Assembly (NCBI GenBank): GCA_041391225.1
Contig: JAWKOL010000019.1
Location: 74,609 to 138,608 of the forward strand
DNA from: RI-153 sp041391225
GTDB lineage: Bacteria; Chloroflexota; Anaerolineae; Caldilineales; Caldilineaceae
Reading direction: 5' to 3'
DNA length: 64,000 nt
The first letter of the stretch is position 1. Each line of letters starts with the position of its first letter. Below are positions 1 through 8,905 of this stretch, piece after piece. Made by a program: the position numbers and the translations under genes. The notes beneath the pieces are model-generated. The model did no database searches, was not told the DNA's origin, and saw only the letters and a list, made by a program, of their open reading frames with translations.

Positions 1-2039
1 AATCCTGTGAGATGTGGAAGAACCGCGCTGCGCTCCAATCGGTGATCGGCGTGCCTTGCCCATCCAATGCACGCACGCGCCACCAGTACGTGCCGAAGGG
101 GAGCTTGTCCGCGCTCGCCTGGCCAGGGACGTAGTTGGTGTACTGTGCCTCAGCCGATTCGGAGAAGCGCGCCGTGGCCGAATCGAAGGTGCTGTTGCTA
201 CTCACCTCGACATCATACGAGGCAGCGTCGACCACCGGCTCCCAGCCGAGCGCGGGCGGCACATCCACGGCCTCGAACCCATTTTGCGGATAGAGCAGCG
301 ACATCGATGTGGTTTCGGAGACAGGTAACGTAGTGGAGATGCGCGTCTGCCAGGTGACGGTAGAGCCGATCTGAGTCGACTGCCCGAAGTTCGGGTCTCC
401 GATGTAAGCGCGCACGCGCCAGTAGTAACGTTGACCGTCGATCACGTTGAATGGATTGTCCAAGGTAGGCGCAGCGGCCAGCCCCGTGGTGGTGATCTGC
501 CAATCAGGGTTGGCGAACGCCGGGCTGGCGCTCACGGTCAATTGGTAGTAATCCGGCGGTGTGGTGCGGAAGCCCGAAGCGGTGGGGTTAAACAGGTGGG
601 CCGTATCCCAGATGAAGAGTGGAGAACGCACCGCACGGTCCGCGTAGACGGCGAAATTCTCAGTATCCGGCTCGTAGTAGGGCAGAGGATAGATCAGGTT
701 CGGAGACGTCTCGAACGAGATTTGGAAAGAGCGTTTGGCGCTCCAAGGCGTATAGTTGCCCTCGGTGTCCACGCCGCGGACGCGCCAGAAGTAGCCGGTG
801 TCGATGTAGACATCGATGCCCCAATCAGCAAAGGCAAACGACGTGGCGTTGTAGGTGTACACGCGCCCGATGGGGCTGGCGAAGCCGTCGCTTTCGTCGA
901 TCTCGATCTGGTAGCGCTCAACGCCAGGGATGGGTGTCCGCGAAGAATGGATACGAAAGGTGAATCGAATTGTCTGCCGGAGAGAGCAGTTGCGGGATAA
1001 AATCCCAGGCGGCGCGGAAGCGAAAATCAGCACTCCACGGGGTGCTGTGTCCTCGTTCGTCGATGGCTTTGACACGCCAGTAGTAATCCTGATCGTTGGA
1101 TAGCGGCTTTTCCAGGGTGAAATCTGTGTTCGGCGTGGTGTAGCTGCTCGCCGATCCAAAATCCGACTGGGTGCTGATCTCAATCTGGTAAAATTCTGCG
1201 GCCTCAATCGCCGTCCACGAGAAGCGAGGCAGGAAGGCCAGTTCGCTGTCGTTGGCCGGCGTGAGCAATTGCGGCGCCACGTTCCAGCTGAAACTGAAGG
1301 TGCGCGTGGCGCTGGTTTCGCCACGATTGCCCTGATTGTCGAGGGGAATTACGCGCCAGTAGTACAGGTTGTTGCTCAGGCGTGTTTTGGGCGTATGGTT
1401 TGTCTTGATGGTTTCTGTGGAGTAGGCCACCTGGTTGAAGGAGCTATCGGTGGCAATTTCGAAGCGATAGGTGGCAGCGCCCGGCACCGCCGACCAAGAG
1501 AAGTCCTCAGCCTGGAACCCGGCACGATGCGCGGCGTCGTCCGGCGACTGCAACTTGGGGACGAGGGCGCCATCGGCACTCCAATGCTTGGTGAAAGACC
1601 ATGTCGATGAGAAGTCACCCCAGTTGTTATCCAACGACGCACGCACACGCCAGTAGTAGGTGCCATCGGGCAGCGACGTGCTGGGGGTGAACGATGATGC
1701 GTAGGTAAAATCGTCGAAGAGCAGATTGGCGAACCCAGCCGAGTTGCTGATCTGCACGTGATAGCGGTCTGATTGATCGGTGGGGTCCCAGCGCAACGTG
1801 GGGATGCCGATGGGCGGATCGGTGATGCCGCTGGTGGTGCTGCCGTTTGTCGGGCTGATCTGCACTGGCGCGGCCGGCGGCGGCAGAGGATCGGCGGCGT
1901 CGACGGGGCGTGCAGACGGCAGAAAGAAAACAACACACAAAGCGGAAACCATGAACAACTTGGTAATCCAACTTGACAGTGGCTGTACCATGAAGAACCT
2001 GCTCCTCTCCATACTAGCGTTGAACTGCCTGCGTATCAT
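1..2039 (-). CDS. Secreted fibronectin type III-like repeat protein (3' end off the window, one frameshift)
   Basis: The N-terminus has a signal peptide: a positively charged start, a hydrophobic stretch (ITKLFMVSALCVVFFLP) and a VDAADP-type cleavage region, so the protein is exported. After a Pro-rich linker come repeated units of about 90-100 residues, each ending in a YYWRV or YFWRV motif. These look like FN3/Ig-like beta-sandwich modules of surface adhesion or polymer-binding proteins. The first frame stops at 918, but the same kind of repeat continues in another frame from about 950 down to base 1 (TPIPGVERYQIEI, then RYYWRVRAY and TYWWRVRAL). One indel near 935-955 therefore splits a single gene, which runs off the left edge. 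At least six repeats are visible over more than 660 residues. No catalytic domain is seen in this part. The substrate or partner is unknown. Confidence 0.75.
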
Positions 2040-2117
2040 CTGCCCATCGGATCAGTCCAGGAGAGCAGAATTGCCTGTGTTTACCATCCTCAATGCACAG
2101 GCGCGGCAGTTGGCAGA

Positions 2118-2136
2118 CAAGGTAGACACTACCTTG
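2118..2136. promoter_or_regulatory. Short perfect inverted repeat upstream of the FN3 protein gene
   Basis: CAAGGTAG-ACA-CTACCTTG is a perfect 8-base inverted repeat with a 3-base centre, about 80 bases upstream of the FN3 gene. A TATACT hexamer on the minus strand (2139-2144) lies just upstream in the direction of transcription, so the repeat would sit around +1, as an operator would. No good -35 box is seen. Nothing else was recognised in the spacer 2040-2274. Confidence 0.3.
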
Positions 2137-2274
2137 CTAGTATAGAGAAGCAAAGCATACTGGCTGTATTGCCAAAATGTCGTGGCTTTGGTGATGCTGC
2201 GTATCGATGGCGTAAACGCGGAGAAGGGAGGGAGACGGATTTCAGGATTACCAGGACGGCAGTCTGACATCTCC

Positions 2275-4986
2275 TTAGGCGGTGGCCTCGACAACGCTGA
2301 GACCATCAACCTTGTGGGCGCGCACGAGGTTTTCGGTGGCCTGCTCGAAGGTGTCGTCGTGGCTGATGACGAAGAGCTGGCGAAAGCCTTTGATGGCGAG
2401 GATCTGCTGCGCCAGGGAATCACGGCGCGTTTCGTCGAGGTTGGTGGTGGGTTCATCGAAGAAGGCGACGTTGATGTCGCTCATTTCGCGCAACAGCGCC
2501 AACCGCACCGAGAGCGCGGCGCTCATCTGCTCGCCGCCGGAAAGCTGGGCAAACTGGCGCTTGTAGCCGTCCACTTCCAGGGTGACGGCGTACTCCTCGT
2601 CCCAGTGCAGGCGACGGGTGAAATCCTGCATGATCTCGCCGAAGATCTGCGCCGCCTCATAGCTGATCTGCTTGACCAACGCCGCGGTGACATACGGTCC
2701 TGCCTCGCGTAAGATGGTTCGCAGCAGGCTGAGCAGTTCGTGCTGTTCCTGCAGGAAGGCGTGTTGTGTCTGCGCCGCGGACAGTTCGTCCTCGCGCTCG
2801 CGCAACTGCACAATTTCGGCCTGCTCGGCGTCGAGGCGGCGGCGCTGTTCGCTCAGTTGGCCGTCGATGGCGCCCAGATGGCGGCGCACATCTTCGTCTT
2901 CGGCCACGAGTTTGTGATAGGCGTCCTCGTCGAAGCGCCCACTGATCTCGGCGTAGCCGGCTTCCTGTTTCGCCAGCATCTGTTGCGCTTCGGCCAGGCC
3001 CGAGTCGGCCTGTTCGGCGTCTGTTTGGCGTTTAGACAGGCTGGACGCCAACTGTTCGTAGCGACGGAAGGTGTCATCGGCGCTGCGATTGCGTTCGATC
3101 TCGGCATTGACCGATTGGATGCGGGCATCGAGGTCGGCGAAGGCGTCGATCTGCTGCTGAAGCGCTTGAAGCGCAGCGCGGTGATCGGCGATGGAATGCT
3201 CGATCTGCTGCAAGGATGCTTCGGTGCGGTCACGCAGCCCCGCCTTCTCTGCAGCAACTTCTTGTCGCCGACGCGGGTGCTCCAGCTCCGTCAATTCGCG
3301 CTGCAATGCCGTCACCTCGTCCGGCGCAGCGGACAGCGTTTCGATCTCGGCGTCGAGTTGGGCCAATTCTCGACGCGCCTCGTCGAGCTGGACGGCGGCG
3401 CGGTCGCCTTCTTCGGCGCGGGGCAGGCGGCGCAACATGTCTTCGTGCTGTTTCGTCTGCGCCTGGAGTTGCTTCTGTTCTCCGTCCAGATCCTTGACTG
3501 TCTGCTGGGCCTGGCGCCAGGCATCGCGCAACACCGCCACTTGCGCCTCGTTGCGGGCCAGCAGATCGTGACGGTGGCCGTCGTCCAAAGGCTGCTCGCA
3601 AACAGGACAGCGCACACCGTCGCCCTCCTGCAAAGACGCGCCCTGCGCCTTCAACCGCTCCGCCTCGCTCTGGCTGATCGTCTGTTTCTCGCGCGCGGCC
3701 ACAAGCGCCAGCGCCACTTCGTCGAGACGCGCACGCCCCGCGTCCAGCGATTGCTGCACGGCATCGATCTGGGCCAACTGCTGCTGCAAAGACGCCAGTC
3801 TGTTTTCGGCCTCGGTCACTGCTTTCTGGCGGCGCGGACGTTGCTTCTGCAAGTCGCGCAACTGGGCGACGGTGTTCCGCCTGGCGCAGCCCGCGGTGAC
3901 CCGATCCTCGGCGGCGACGGCATCGTTCAGGGATGCGACCACGGTTTCGGCTTCGGCGATCTCGGCCAGCAGCGCCTGCTGCCGCGCCTGCTCGGCTAGC
4001 TCAAGCGAAAGCTGTTTGTCGCGCGTCGCCGCCTGATCGCGCAGATCCTGGCGACGGCGCGCATCAGCGTCCAGATCGCGCTGTGCCTGGGCGGCGGCAG
4101 TGTAGGCTTCGTGTCCGGCACGGTTGGCTTCCACCTGCTCCTGCGCGTGGACGGCTTCATCCAGCCGTTCCTGGGCGGATTGGGTCTGCTGCGTCCAGTG
4201 CGTCACCTGCTGCTGGGCCTGGCGCACCATCGCTGCCATGTCCGCGATCTGGGCGCGCAACTGGTCGGTGGCCTGGCGTTGCGCCTGGATCTGCTGCTTC
4301 TGCGCTTCCAGATCGACGCGCTGTTTTTCGGCGGCGGCAATGCTCTTTGCAGCGCCCACGCTCTCGGCGAGCAGGGGCAGCCGTTCGAGACGGGCCGCCA
4401 GGCCACTGATCAACACGTCGAGTTCGGCCTGGCGCTGGTTGAGCGTGCGCAGCGGACCGTTGAGCAGATCGAAGGCGCGCTTGTACTCTTCCACGCGCAA
4501 CAGCGGATCGAAGATGGGTTTGCGGCGTGACGGCGTCTCCAGGAAGGCGCTGGTGAGGAGTCCTTGCGGCACGCCCACGGCGTTGGAAAAGAGATCAGAG
4601 AGGTTGGTGTCCGCTTCGACGCCCAGGTGCTCACGCAGGAAGAAGAGCACATCGGCCTTGCCCTCGCACACCTTCAAGTCCACATCGGGATCGTAGATCT
4701 GATACAGATTGCTCGATCCGCAGCGACGGATGGCGCGGTACTCGCGCTCGTCCACGCTGCTGAGAAAGGTGACGGTCACCGTGGCGCTGCGCGCTGCCTT
4801 CGCGCACGAAATCGGACTGGCTGTAGCCCGGCGGCGTGTGATCGAAGAGAGCGAAACCAATCGCCTCCAACACGCTGCTTTTGCCGCGCCGTTATGCCCC
4901 ACGATGGCGTTGGTGCCGGCGGTGAACTCGATCAGCGTGTCGTCGTAGCTTTTGAAATTTTCCAGGCGAAGAGAGACGATCTGCAC
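2275..4986 (-). CDS. sbcC: Exonuclease SbcC, SMC/Rad50-like ATPase subunit (two compensating frameshifts at the 5' end)
   Basis: SbcC is the ATPase arm of the SbcCD (Mre11-Rad50-type) nuclease, which cleaves hairpins and trims double-strand ends. The N-terminus (MQIVSLRLENFKSYDD) matches the family. Long Gln/Glu/Arg-rich coiled coils flank a zinc-hook CPVC near residue 459. The C-terminus has the signature LSGGEQMS (about 813), Walker B FFDEPTTNLDE and the switch VISHDD. The Walker A reads GHNGAAKAAC instead of GHNGAGKSSV. The expected residues (LEAIGFALFDHTPPGYSQ) lie in the adjacent frame between about 4880 and 4800, so a lost G near 4890 and a second indel near 4800 garble about 30 residues. 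If real, the lesion would kill ATP binding; a sequencing error is more likely. It follows sbcD on the same strand, 215 bases downstream. Confidence 0.9.
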   Translation of the reverse strand: MQIVSLRLENFKSYDDTLIEFTAGTNAIVGHNGAAKAACWRRLVSLSSITRRRATASPISCAKAARSATVTVTFLSSVDEREYRAIRRCGSSNLYQIYDPDVDLKVCEGKADVLFFLREHLGVEADTNLSDLFSNAVGVPQGLLTSAFLETPSRRKPIFDPLLRVEEYKRAFDLLNGPLRTLNQRQAELDVLISGLAARLERLPLLAESVGAAKSIAAAEKQRVDLEAQKQQIQAQRQATDQLRAQIADMAAMVRQAQQQVTHWTQQTQSAQERLDEAVHAQEQVEANRAGHEAYTAAAQAQRDLDADARRRQDLRDQAATRDKQLSLELAEQARQQALLAEIAEAETVVASLNDAVAAEDRVTAGCARRNTVAQLRDLQKQRPRRQKAVTEAENRLASLQQQLAQIDAVQQSLDAGRARLDEVALALVAAREKQTISQSEAERLKAQGASLQEGDGVRCPVCEQPLDDGHRHDLLARNEAQVAVLRDAWRQAQQTVKDLDGEQKQLQAQTKQHEDMLRRLPRAEEGDRAAVQLDEARRELAQLDAEIETLSAAPDEVTALQRELTELEHPRRRQEVAAEKAGLRDRTEASLQQIEHSIADHRAALQALQQQIDAFADLDARIQSVNAEIERNRSADDTFRRYEQLASSLSKRQTDAEQADSGLAEAQQMLAKQEAGYAEISGRFDEDAYHKLVAEDEDVRRHLGAIDGQLSEQRRRLDAEQAEIVQLREREDELSAAQTQHAFLQEQHELLSLLRTILREAGPYVTAALVKQISYEAAQIFGEIMQDFTRRLHWDEEYAVTLEVDGYKRQFAQLSGGEQMSAALSVRLALLREMSDINVAFFDEPTTNLDETRRDSLAQQILAIKGFRQLFVISHDDTFEQATENLVRAHKVDGLSVVEATA

Positions 4987-5113
4987 GGCAAGCTCCGAGA
5001 AAAGGCAAAACGATTGTCGCTTGGTTTCGGCGGCTGTCAGTGCCGACGCCGCGGTCAGTAGTTCCGGCGGAAATCATGATGATTCTAATGCAATGCGCAG
5101 AAATGGAGTTCAT

Positions 5114-5208
5114 GATAGAACGTGGATTGGCGTCGGGAATCTGTGTGCAAATTTACGGTCGAATATCCGCTTGGATCTGCTCAATCCGCCCGATTCGCGT
5201 TCTATTCT
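5114..5208. repeat. TAGAACGCGG inverted-arm repeat between sbcD and sbcC
   Basis: The left arm TAGAACGTGGATTGGCG (from 5116) and the right arm CAATCCGCCCGATTCGCG plus TTCTATTC (to 5207) are inverted. The sbcD stop codon TAG (5204-5202) is the first triplet of the minus-strand arm TAGAACGCG. The same family recurs at 23984-24082 and 25188-25290. Confidence 0.6.
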
Positions 5209-6536
5209 GAAAGATCCTGATCGGTATCGTCGTCGGTCGTCGGCGGTCCGTCGTCGGCAACGCGCATCCGCGCCGCCAGTTCCTCCAAGATCGTGTCTGC
5301 GTCGGCGCCGCTGAGGGCGAGTTGCTTGAGGTTGAGGGCAAGGTTCGTCCACGTTGCGCTTTGGGCGCGGAAGCGTACGTCGCGACCCAACAGTTCCTCG
5401 ACGATCTGCTCTTCCAGGTGACGCCGATCAAGCTGCTGATCGGCGTCCACGGCGAAATCGGCGGATTGGGTGGCGTTCTTCACCTGGCAGATCAAGGGGC
5501 TGAAGGTCTCTTCCACCAATGTCTTGATGGGTTCGAGGTTGAGTCCGCTGCGGTCGAAGGGCAGCACGCCTGTCAGCCGCAACTCCACCACCGGCCCATT
5601 TGTGGGATCACCCGCAGCGTCGATGCCCAGATCGGCGGCGCGGCGCTTGACCACACTGTGGCAGTGGTTGTAGAGATCCACCGGCGAGGCGGCGAGGTCT
5701 GCCTTGACGGATATCCGATAGAAAGGACGGCGCGGGTTGGCGCGCAGTGTGGCCACGTGGGCAGCGTCACCGTTTTGGCGGCGGCTGGTGTCCACTTCCA
5801 CCAGGTAGTAGCCGCGATCGTCCCACGCCACTTCTTCCATCGAGCAGGTCTCGGGGCTACCGGCGTTGAAGACCCAATCGTCGAAGGTGAACGGTTTGTG
5901 TACGTGTCCCAGGGCCAGGTAGTCGACGTGAGGACGCATCGTCGCCAGTTCGCCGTGAGTCAACCCACCTTTGTGGCCGGAGAGGACGCCCTCGACGCCG
6001 GTGTGGGCGATGCAGATCTTGTACTCGACGCCGTCCTTAGGCTGTTCGGCGATAGCTGACGCCATGCCGGCAAAAGCGGCGTGTGTGCTGCTGCCCATGT
6101 AACGCATGCCGAACACACGTAATCCAGGCACCGGATCGAAGTACGCGCCCTGCCGCCTTTCGTAGGGAGAGAGAATCGGTTTGCCGTTTTCGAAATCGGG
6201 ATGCAACAGGATCAGCAGTTCGCGCTCGGCCAGGAAGCGTAGCCAGCCGATGGCCTCGTTGTAGTAGGCCAGTTCGTGGTTGCCTTCCACGGCGATGCAG
6301 GGGATGCGCGCCTGCGCCAGCTTTTCGAGGCCGCGCATGGCGCTGTTGAGCGTGAGGGCGTCGATGGCGCGCTTCTGGAAGAGATCACCGGCCAACACCA
6401 CAAAATCGACCTTTTGATCGATGGCAATGTTGATGATCCTGATGAAAGCGCGGCTGAAATCATCGAAACGTAGCTTGCTGCCGTATTGCTGGTAGCCGAG
6501 ATGACAGTCGGAGAAGTGAAGGAATTTGGCGCGCAC
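5202..6536 (-). CDS. sbcD: Exonuclease SbcD, Mre11-like nuclease subunit
   Basis: SbcD is the metallophosphoesterase partner of SbcC. Counting from the chosen GTG start, the metal-binding motifs are in order: DCH (residues 10-12), GDLF (50-53), GNHE (85-88), then HTGVEG and LGHVH further on. The protein is 444 residues, the usual family size, with a less conserved acidic C-terminal tail. The frame is open further upstream, but those residues (Arg/His-rich) are the antisense of the preceding gene. GTG at 6536 lies two bases after the stop of the membrane-protein gene, gives the classic KFLHFSDCHLGY start and suggests translational coupling. The stop codon is part of the TAGAACGCG repeat arm. 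Confidence in function is high. Confidence 0.92.
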   Translation of the reverse strand: MRAKFLHFSDCHLGYQQYGSKLRFDDFSRAFIRIINIAIDQKVDFVVLAGDLFQKRAIDALTLNSAMRGLEKLAQARIPCIAVEGNHELAYYNEAIGWLRFLAERELLILLHPDFENGKPILSPYERRQGAYFDPVPGLRVFGMRYMGSSTHAAFAGMASAIAEQPKDGVEYKICIAHTGVEGVLSGHKGGLTHGELATMRPHVDYLALGHVHKPFTFDDWVFNAGSPETCSMEEVAWDDRGYYLVEVDTSRRQNGDAAHVATLRANPRRPFYRISVKADLAASPVDLYNHCHSVVKRRAADLGIDAAGDPTNGPVVELRLTGVLPFDRSGLNLEPIKTLVEETFSPLICQVKNATQSADFAVDADQQLDRRHLEEQIVEELLGRDVRFRAQSATWTNLALNLKQLALSGADADTILEELAARMRVADDGPPTTDDDTDQDLSE

Positions 6537-6538
6537 GG

Positions 6539-6916
6539 TTAATCGTCGTCGTCCGAAACGAAGATGCTCAGCAGGGTGCTGACAATCGAGATCACGATGC
6601 CACCCACCAGCGCCGCGGTGAAACTTGCGACGCTGAACTCTTCGGCGCCGACGCGCCCGGCGATACGTTCGGTGAGCAGCAGCATCCCCGCGTTGACGAT
6701 GAACGTGAACAGCCCCAACGTGAGGATGTAGAAAGGACAAGTGAAGATGGCGACGATGGGCTTGATCACGGCGTTGACGAGGCCAAAGATCAGCGCCACG
6801 ATGAGCAACGATCCGACGTCCACGCCACCTTCGCCGAAGCCGATGCCCGGCACAAACAGCACGGTGACGTAGATCGCGGCTGCGTTGATGATGAGTCGGA
6901 GGAGTAACTCTTTCAT
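6539..6916 (-). CDS. Phage holin family / YvlD-type small membrane protein
   Basis: A 125-residue integral membrane protein with about four hydrophobic segments: LLRLIINAAAIYVTVLFVPG, SLLIVALIFGLVNAVIKPIV, FYILTLGLFTFIVNAGMLLL and a C-terminal segment ending in an Asp-rich tail. The sequence matches the PF04020 'phage holin 4-2'/YvlD family, which is widespread in bacteria and usually of unknown or envelope-stress function; the phage name is historical. It ends two bases before the sbcD start, so it is probably co-transcribed with sbcDC. That link is unusual, and whether it is functional cannot be judged from sequence. Confidence 0.8.
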   Translation of the reverse strand: MKELLLRLIINAAAIYVTVLFVPGIGFGEGGVDVGSLLIVALIFGLVNAVIKPIVAIFTCPFYILTLGLFTFIVNAGMLLLTERIAGRVGAEEFSVASFTAALVGGIVISIVSTLLSIFVSDDDD

Positions 6917-6934
6917 TGGGATCTCGCTATCTTG

Positions 6935-7000
6935 AGTAATGCGTGATGCGTAATCTTTGGCGCCAATTTTCGCTTCGAATTACACATTACGGATTGCGCA
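6935..7000. repeat. GCGTAAT-family heptamer inverted repeat
   Basis: The left arm (6935-6956) reads GAGTAAT-GCGTGAT-GCGTAATC. A degenerate right arm (6977-7000) reads GAATTAC-ACATTAC-GGATTGC. It lies between the membrane-protein gene and the 3' end of the acetyltransferase gene (stop at 7008). Confidence 0.6.
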
Positions 7001-7007
7001 TGGTTTT

Positions 7008-8024
7008 TCAGCGCATCCGCCGCCGCATGGTCAGCAGCGTGTGCCGTTCTTCGAAGCCGTGGTGGAGCAGCAGATCTTTGGCGGCAGTCTGGCTGGTGGT
7101 CAGGTTGACTTTGATTGGCCACACCGGGTAACGCTGCAATTGGGCCAAGGCCCAGGTGATCAGCGTGCGCTGGTTTTCGTCGGCGGCGTCGGGGCGCGAC
7201 CACAGATCAATCTCGTGGACGCCACGCCAACGCCGCGCTTTGAGTTGCAGCGCCGCCTCGAAACGTGCTTCGTATTCGCGCACAGCGCGGCGATAGATCT
7301 GCTCGCGCCCGGCGATCTGGTTGAACCATTCGCCCATACGCTGTTCCAACGGGATCTCGAAATCGGCCTTACGCACCGCCCGCCACCACTGCGATTCGGC
7401 GGTCTGCTGGCTGGTGGCCAGGTCATAGAGCATCTGACTGTGCGCACCGTCGTAAGATTGCAGGGCGACTTCGCCTCTCCGCTCGACATCGCGTGGAGGG
7501 CGGGCGGCGAAGAGTTCGGTGGCGCCGCCCATGTTCTCGAAGCCCATGCGCTCGTAGAGACCGCGGGCGATGTCGTTGTTGGCGCGTACCTGCAACACCG
7601 ACCAGGTGCCGCCCATTTCCTGCACGTAGTCGAGGGCGGTGTCCATGAGGATACGGCTGATGCCACGCCCGCGGAACTTGGGCAGCACGGCTACGTTGGC
7701 GATCTGCCAGCGCCCACTGTTGTTGTTGGCCCGCTGCACGGTGACGTTGCCCACGAGTTCGCCGTCTTCCACCCACACGAAGCCGTTGAACACGTCTTGT
7801 AGCTCGCCGGTGCTGCGAGTAAGCAGCCGGATCAGCCCGCTCATGTGGCCGAGGATGCGCAATTCGCGCAGGGCGGCCTCGCCGCTTTCGTCCAGTTCGT
7901 CGGCGAAGGCGATGGCGATCAGGCGCGCCACCGGACGCAGATCACGCCCGATGTCGAAGGGACGCACGCCGTGCAATATGGGCTTGTCACCTGCTCGATC
8001 CGTCAGGACATGCATTGCGGTCAT
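7008..8024 (-). CDS. GNAT-family N-acetyltransferase
   Basis: A GNAT fold is visible in the first half. The acetyl-CoA pyrophosphate loop is VLPKFRGRGISRILMD (Q/RxxGxG/A signature), followed by VLQVRANNDIARGLYERMGFE, the typical beta5-alpha4 region. The C-terminal half (about 140 residues, Trp/Arg-rich) could be a second, degenerate GNAT-like domain ending in KDLLLHHGFEERHTLLTMRR, which would make this a tandem GNAT of about 338 residues. The substrate is unknown. The start at 8024 was chosen because the upstream Arg-rich stretch looks non-coding and an AGCAGG sits before it; ATG 8015 or 8102 are alternatives. It directly follows grpE on the same strand and may ride on the chaperone transcript. 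Confidence 0.82.
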   Translation of the reverse strand: MTAMHVLTDRAGDKPILHGVRPFDIGRDLRPVARLIAIAFADELDESGEAALRELRILGHMSGLIRLLTRSTGELQDVFNGFVWVEDGELVGNVTVQRANNNSGRWQIANVAVLPKFRGRGISRILMDTALDYVQEMGGTWSVLQVRANNDIARGLYERMGFENMGGATELFAARPPRDVERRGEVALQSYDGAHSQMLYDLATSQQTAESQWWRAVRKADFEIPLEQRMGEWFNQIAGREQIYRRAVREYEARFEAALQLKARRWRGVHEIDLWSRPDAADENQRTLITWALAQLQRYPVWPIKVNLTTSQTAAKDLLLHHGFEERHTLLTMRRRMR

Positions 8025-8115
8025 GGGCGCCTGCTTTGCCAACGGGATGCTGTGGACGCGCTGCCGAGGGTACGGGCGACGCGGCAACAGCACCTTTCTC
8101 ATCACAGAAACGCTG

Positions 8116-8737
8116 CTACTGGGCGACGCGCACCAATGCCGGGCGCAGCACACGGTCGCCGTGGGCGTAGCCGGTGCGCAGCGTGGCGATGATGTGTCCG
8201 CTCTCTACGTCTTCGTTGGGTTCGTGGGTGATGGCTTCGTGCCGGTTTGGGTCGAATTCGCCATCGGGCGCAATCGGCGTCACACCTTCTTCAGCCATTA
8301 GCGACGTCAATTTCTGGTGTATGCGCTGAAAGCCTTCGACCCAGGCCGTTTCTTCGGCCTGCAACGCCTCGGAACGTTGCCAAAGGCAGATCGAAATCGT
8401 CCAACACGGGCAGCAGCCGACGGATCAGCCCTTCGGTGGCGCGCTCGATACTGTCTTGGAGTTGGCGCTCCTGGCGGCGGCGGGCGTTTTGGTATTCGGC
8501 GGCGGTACGCTGCATCTGGTCCACGGCCATTTCCGCTTTGGCGCGGGCTTCGGCCAGTTCGGATTCGAGCCGGGCGATGGCCTCTTCAGGCGTCTCGATC
8601 TCGCCTTCAACCACTTCAGCTTCAACGTCGGCCACGATTTCGGCTTCTGCTGCGGCAGCCTGTGTGGCGTCTTCGGCGGTCGCCGCAATCACTTCGTCGA
8701 TGGGTTCTTTTTCTACAGATTCGTTCTTGTCGTTCAT
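8116..8737 (-). CDS. grpE: Nucleotide exchange factor GrpE (one frameshift)
   Basis: GrpE releases ADP from DnaK in the Hsp70 cycle. The N-terminal part has an acidic Ala/Glu-rich tail, then the long dimerising helix (ARLESELAEARAKAEMAVDQ) and RTAAEYQNARRRQERQ, typical of GrpE. The frame breaks at about 8375-8390 after LLPVLDDFDL. The other frame carries QAEETAWVEGFQRIHQKL and the beta domain (HEAITHEPNEDVESGHIIAT, then TGYAHGDRVLRPALVRV). Joined, the protein is about 206 residues, the normal size. The indel is probably a sequence error in a GC-rich stretch. It lies downstream of hrcA on the same strand. Confidence 0.9.
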
Positions 8738-8799
8738 AGGTCAGTCACAACTCTAGATCGTATGGTCGGTTCGGATCGTTCCAGTGGAAACCATTCAGA

Positions 8800-8872
8800 T
8801 TGATCCACAGATTACACGGATTTTAAGGATTACCCAGACAGCGTCGTCCGTCGTCGGTAGTCTGTCGTCCAC
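8800..8872. repeat. Short GTCGTCC/ACACGGATT repeats between hrcA and grpE
   Basis: The 168-base spacer between hrcA and grpE holds heptamers of the GTCGTCC type (8843-8871: GTCGTCC, GTCGTCG, GTAGTCT, GTCGTCC), preceded by an ACAGATTACACGGATTT motif that recurs near 50.84 and 50.94 kb. No CIRCE operator (TTAGCACTC-N9-GAGTGCTAA) is present. Confidence 0.5.
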
Positions 8873-8905
8873 GCACAGACCACTCTCTATTCTACCACCA
8901 CCTGC

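Noticed and set aside
2740..3999. A 419-codon Leu-rich open frame on the plus strand
   Set aside because: It is the antisense of the Gln/Glu-rich coiled coil of SbcC; CAG and GAG codons read as CTG and CTC on the other strand.
6539..6916. A prophage holin
   Set aside because: The family name is historical; no lysin, portal or other phage gene is near, and the gene is in an sbcDC context.
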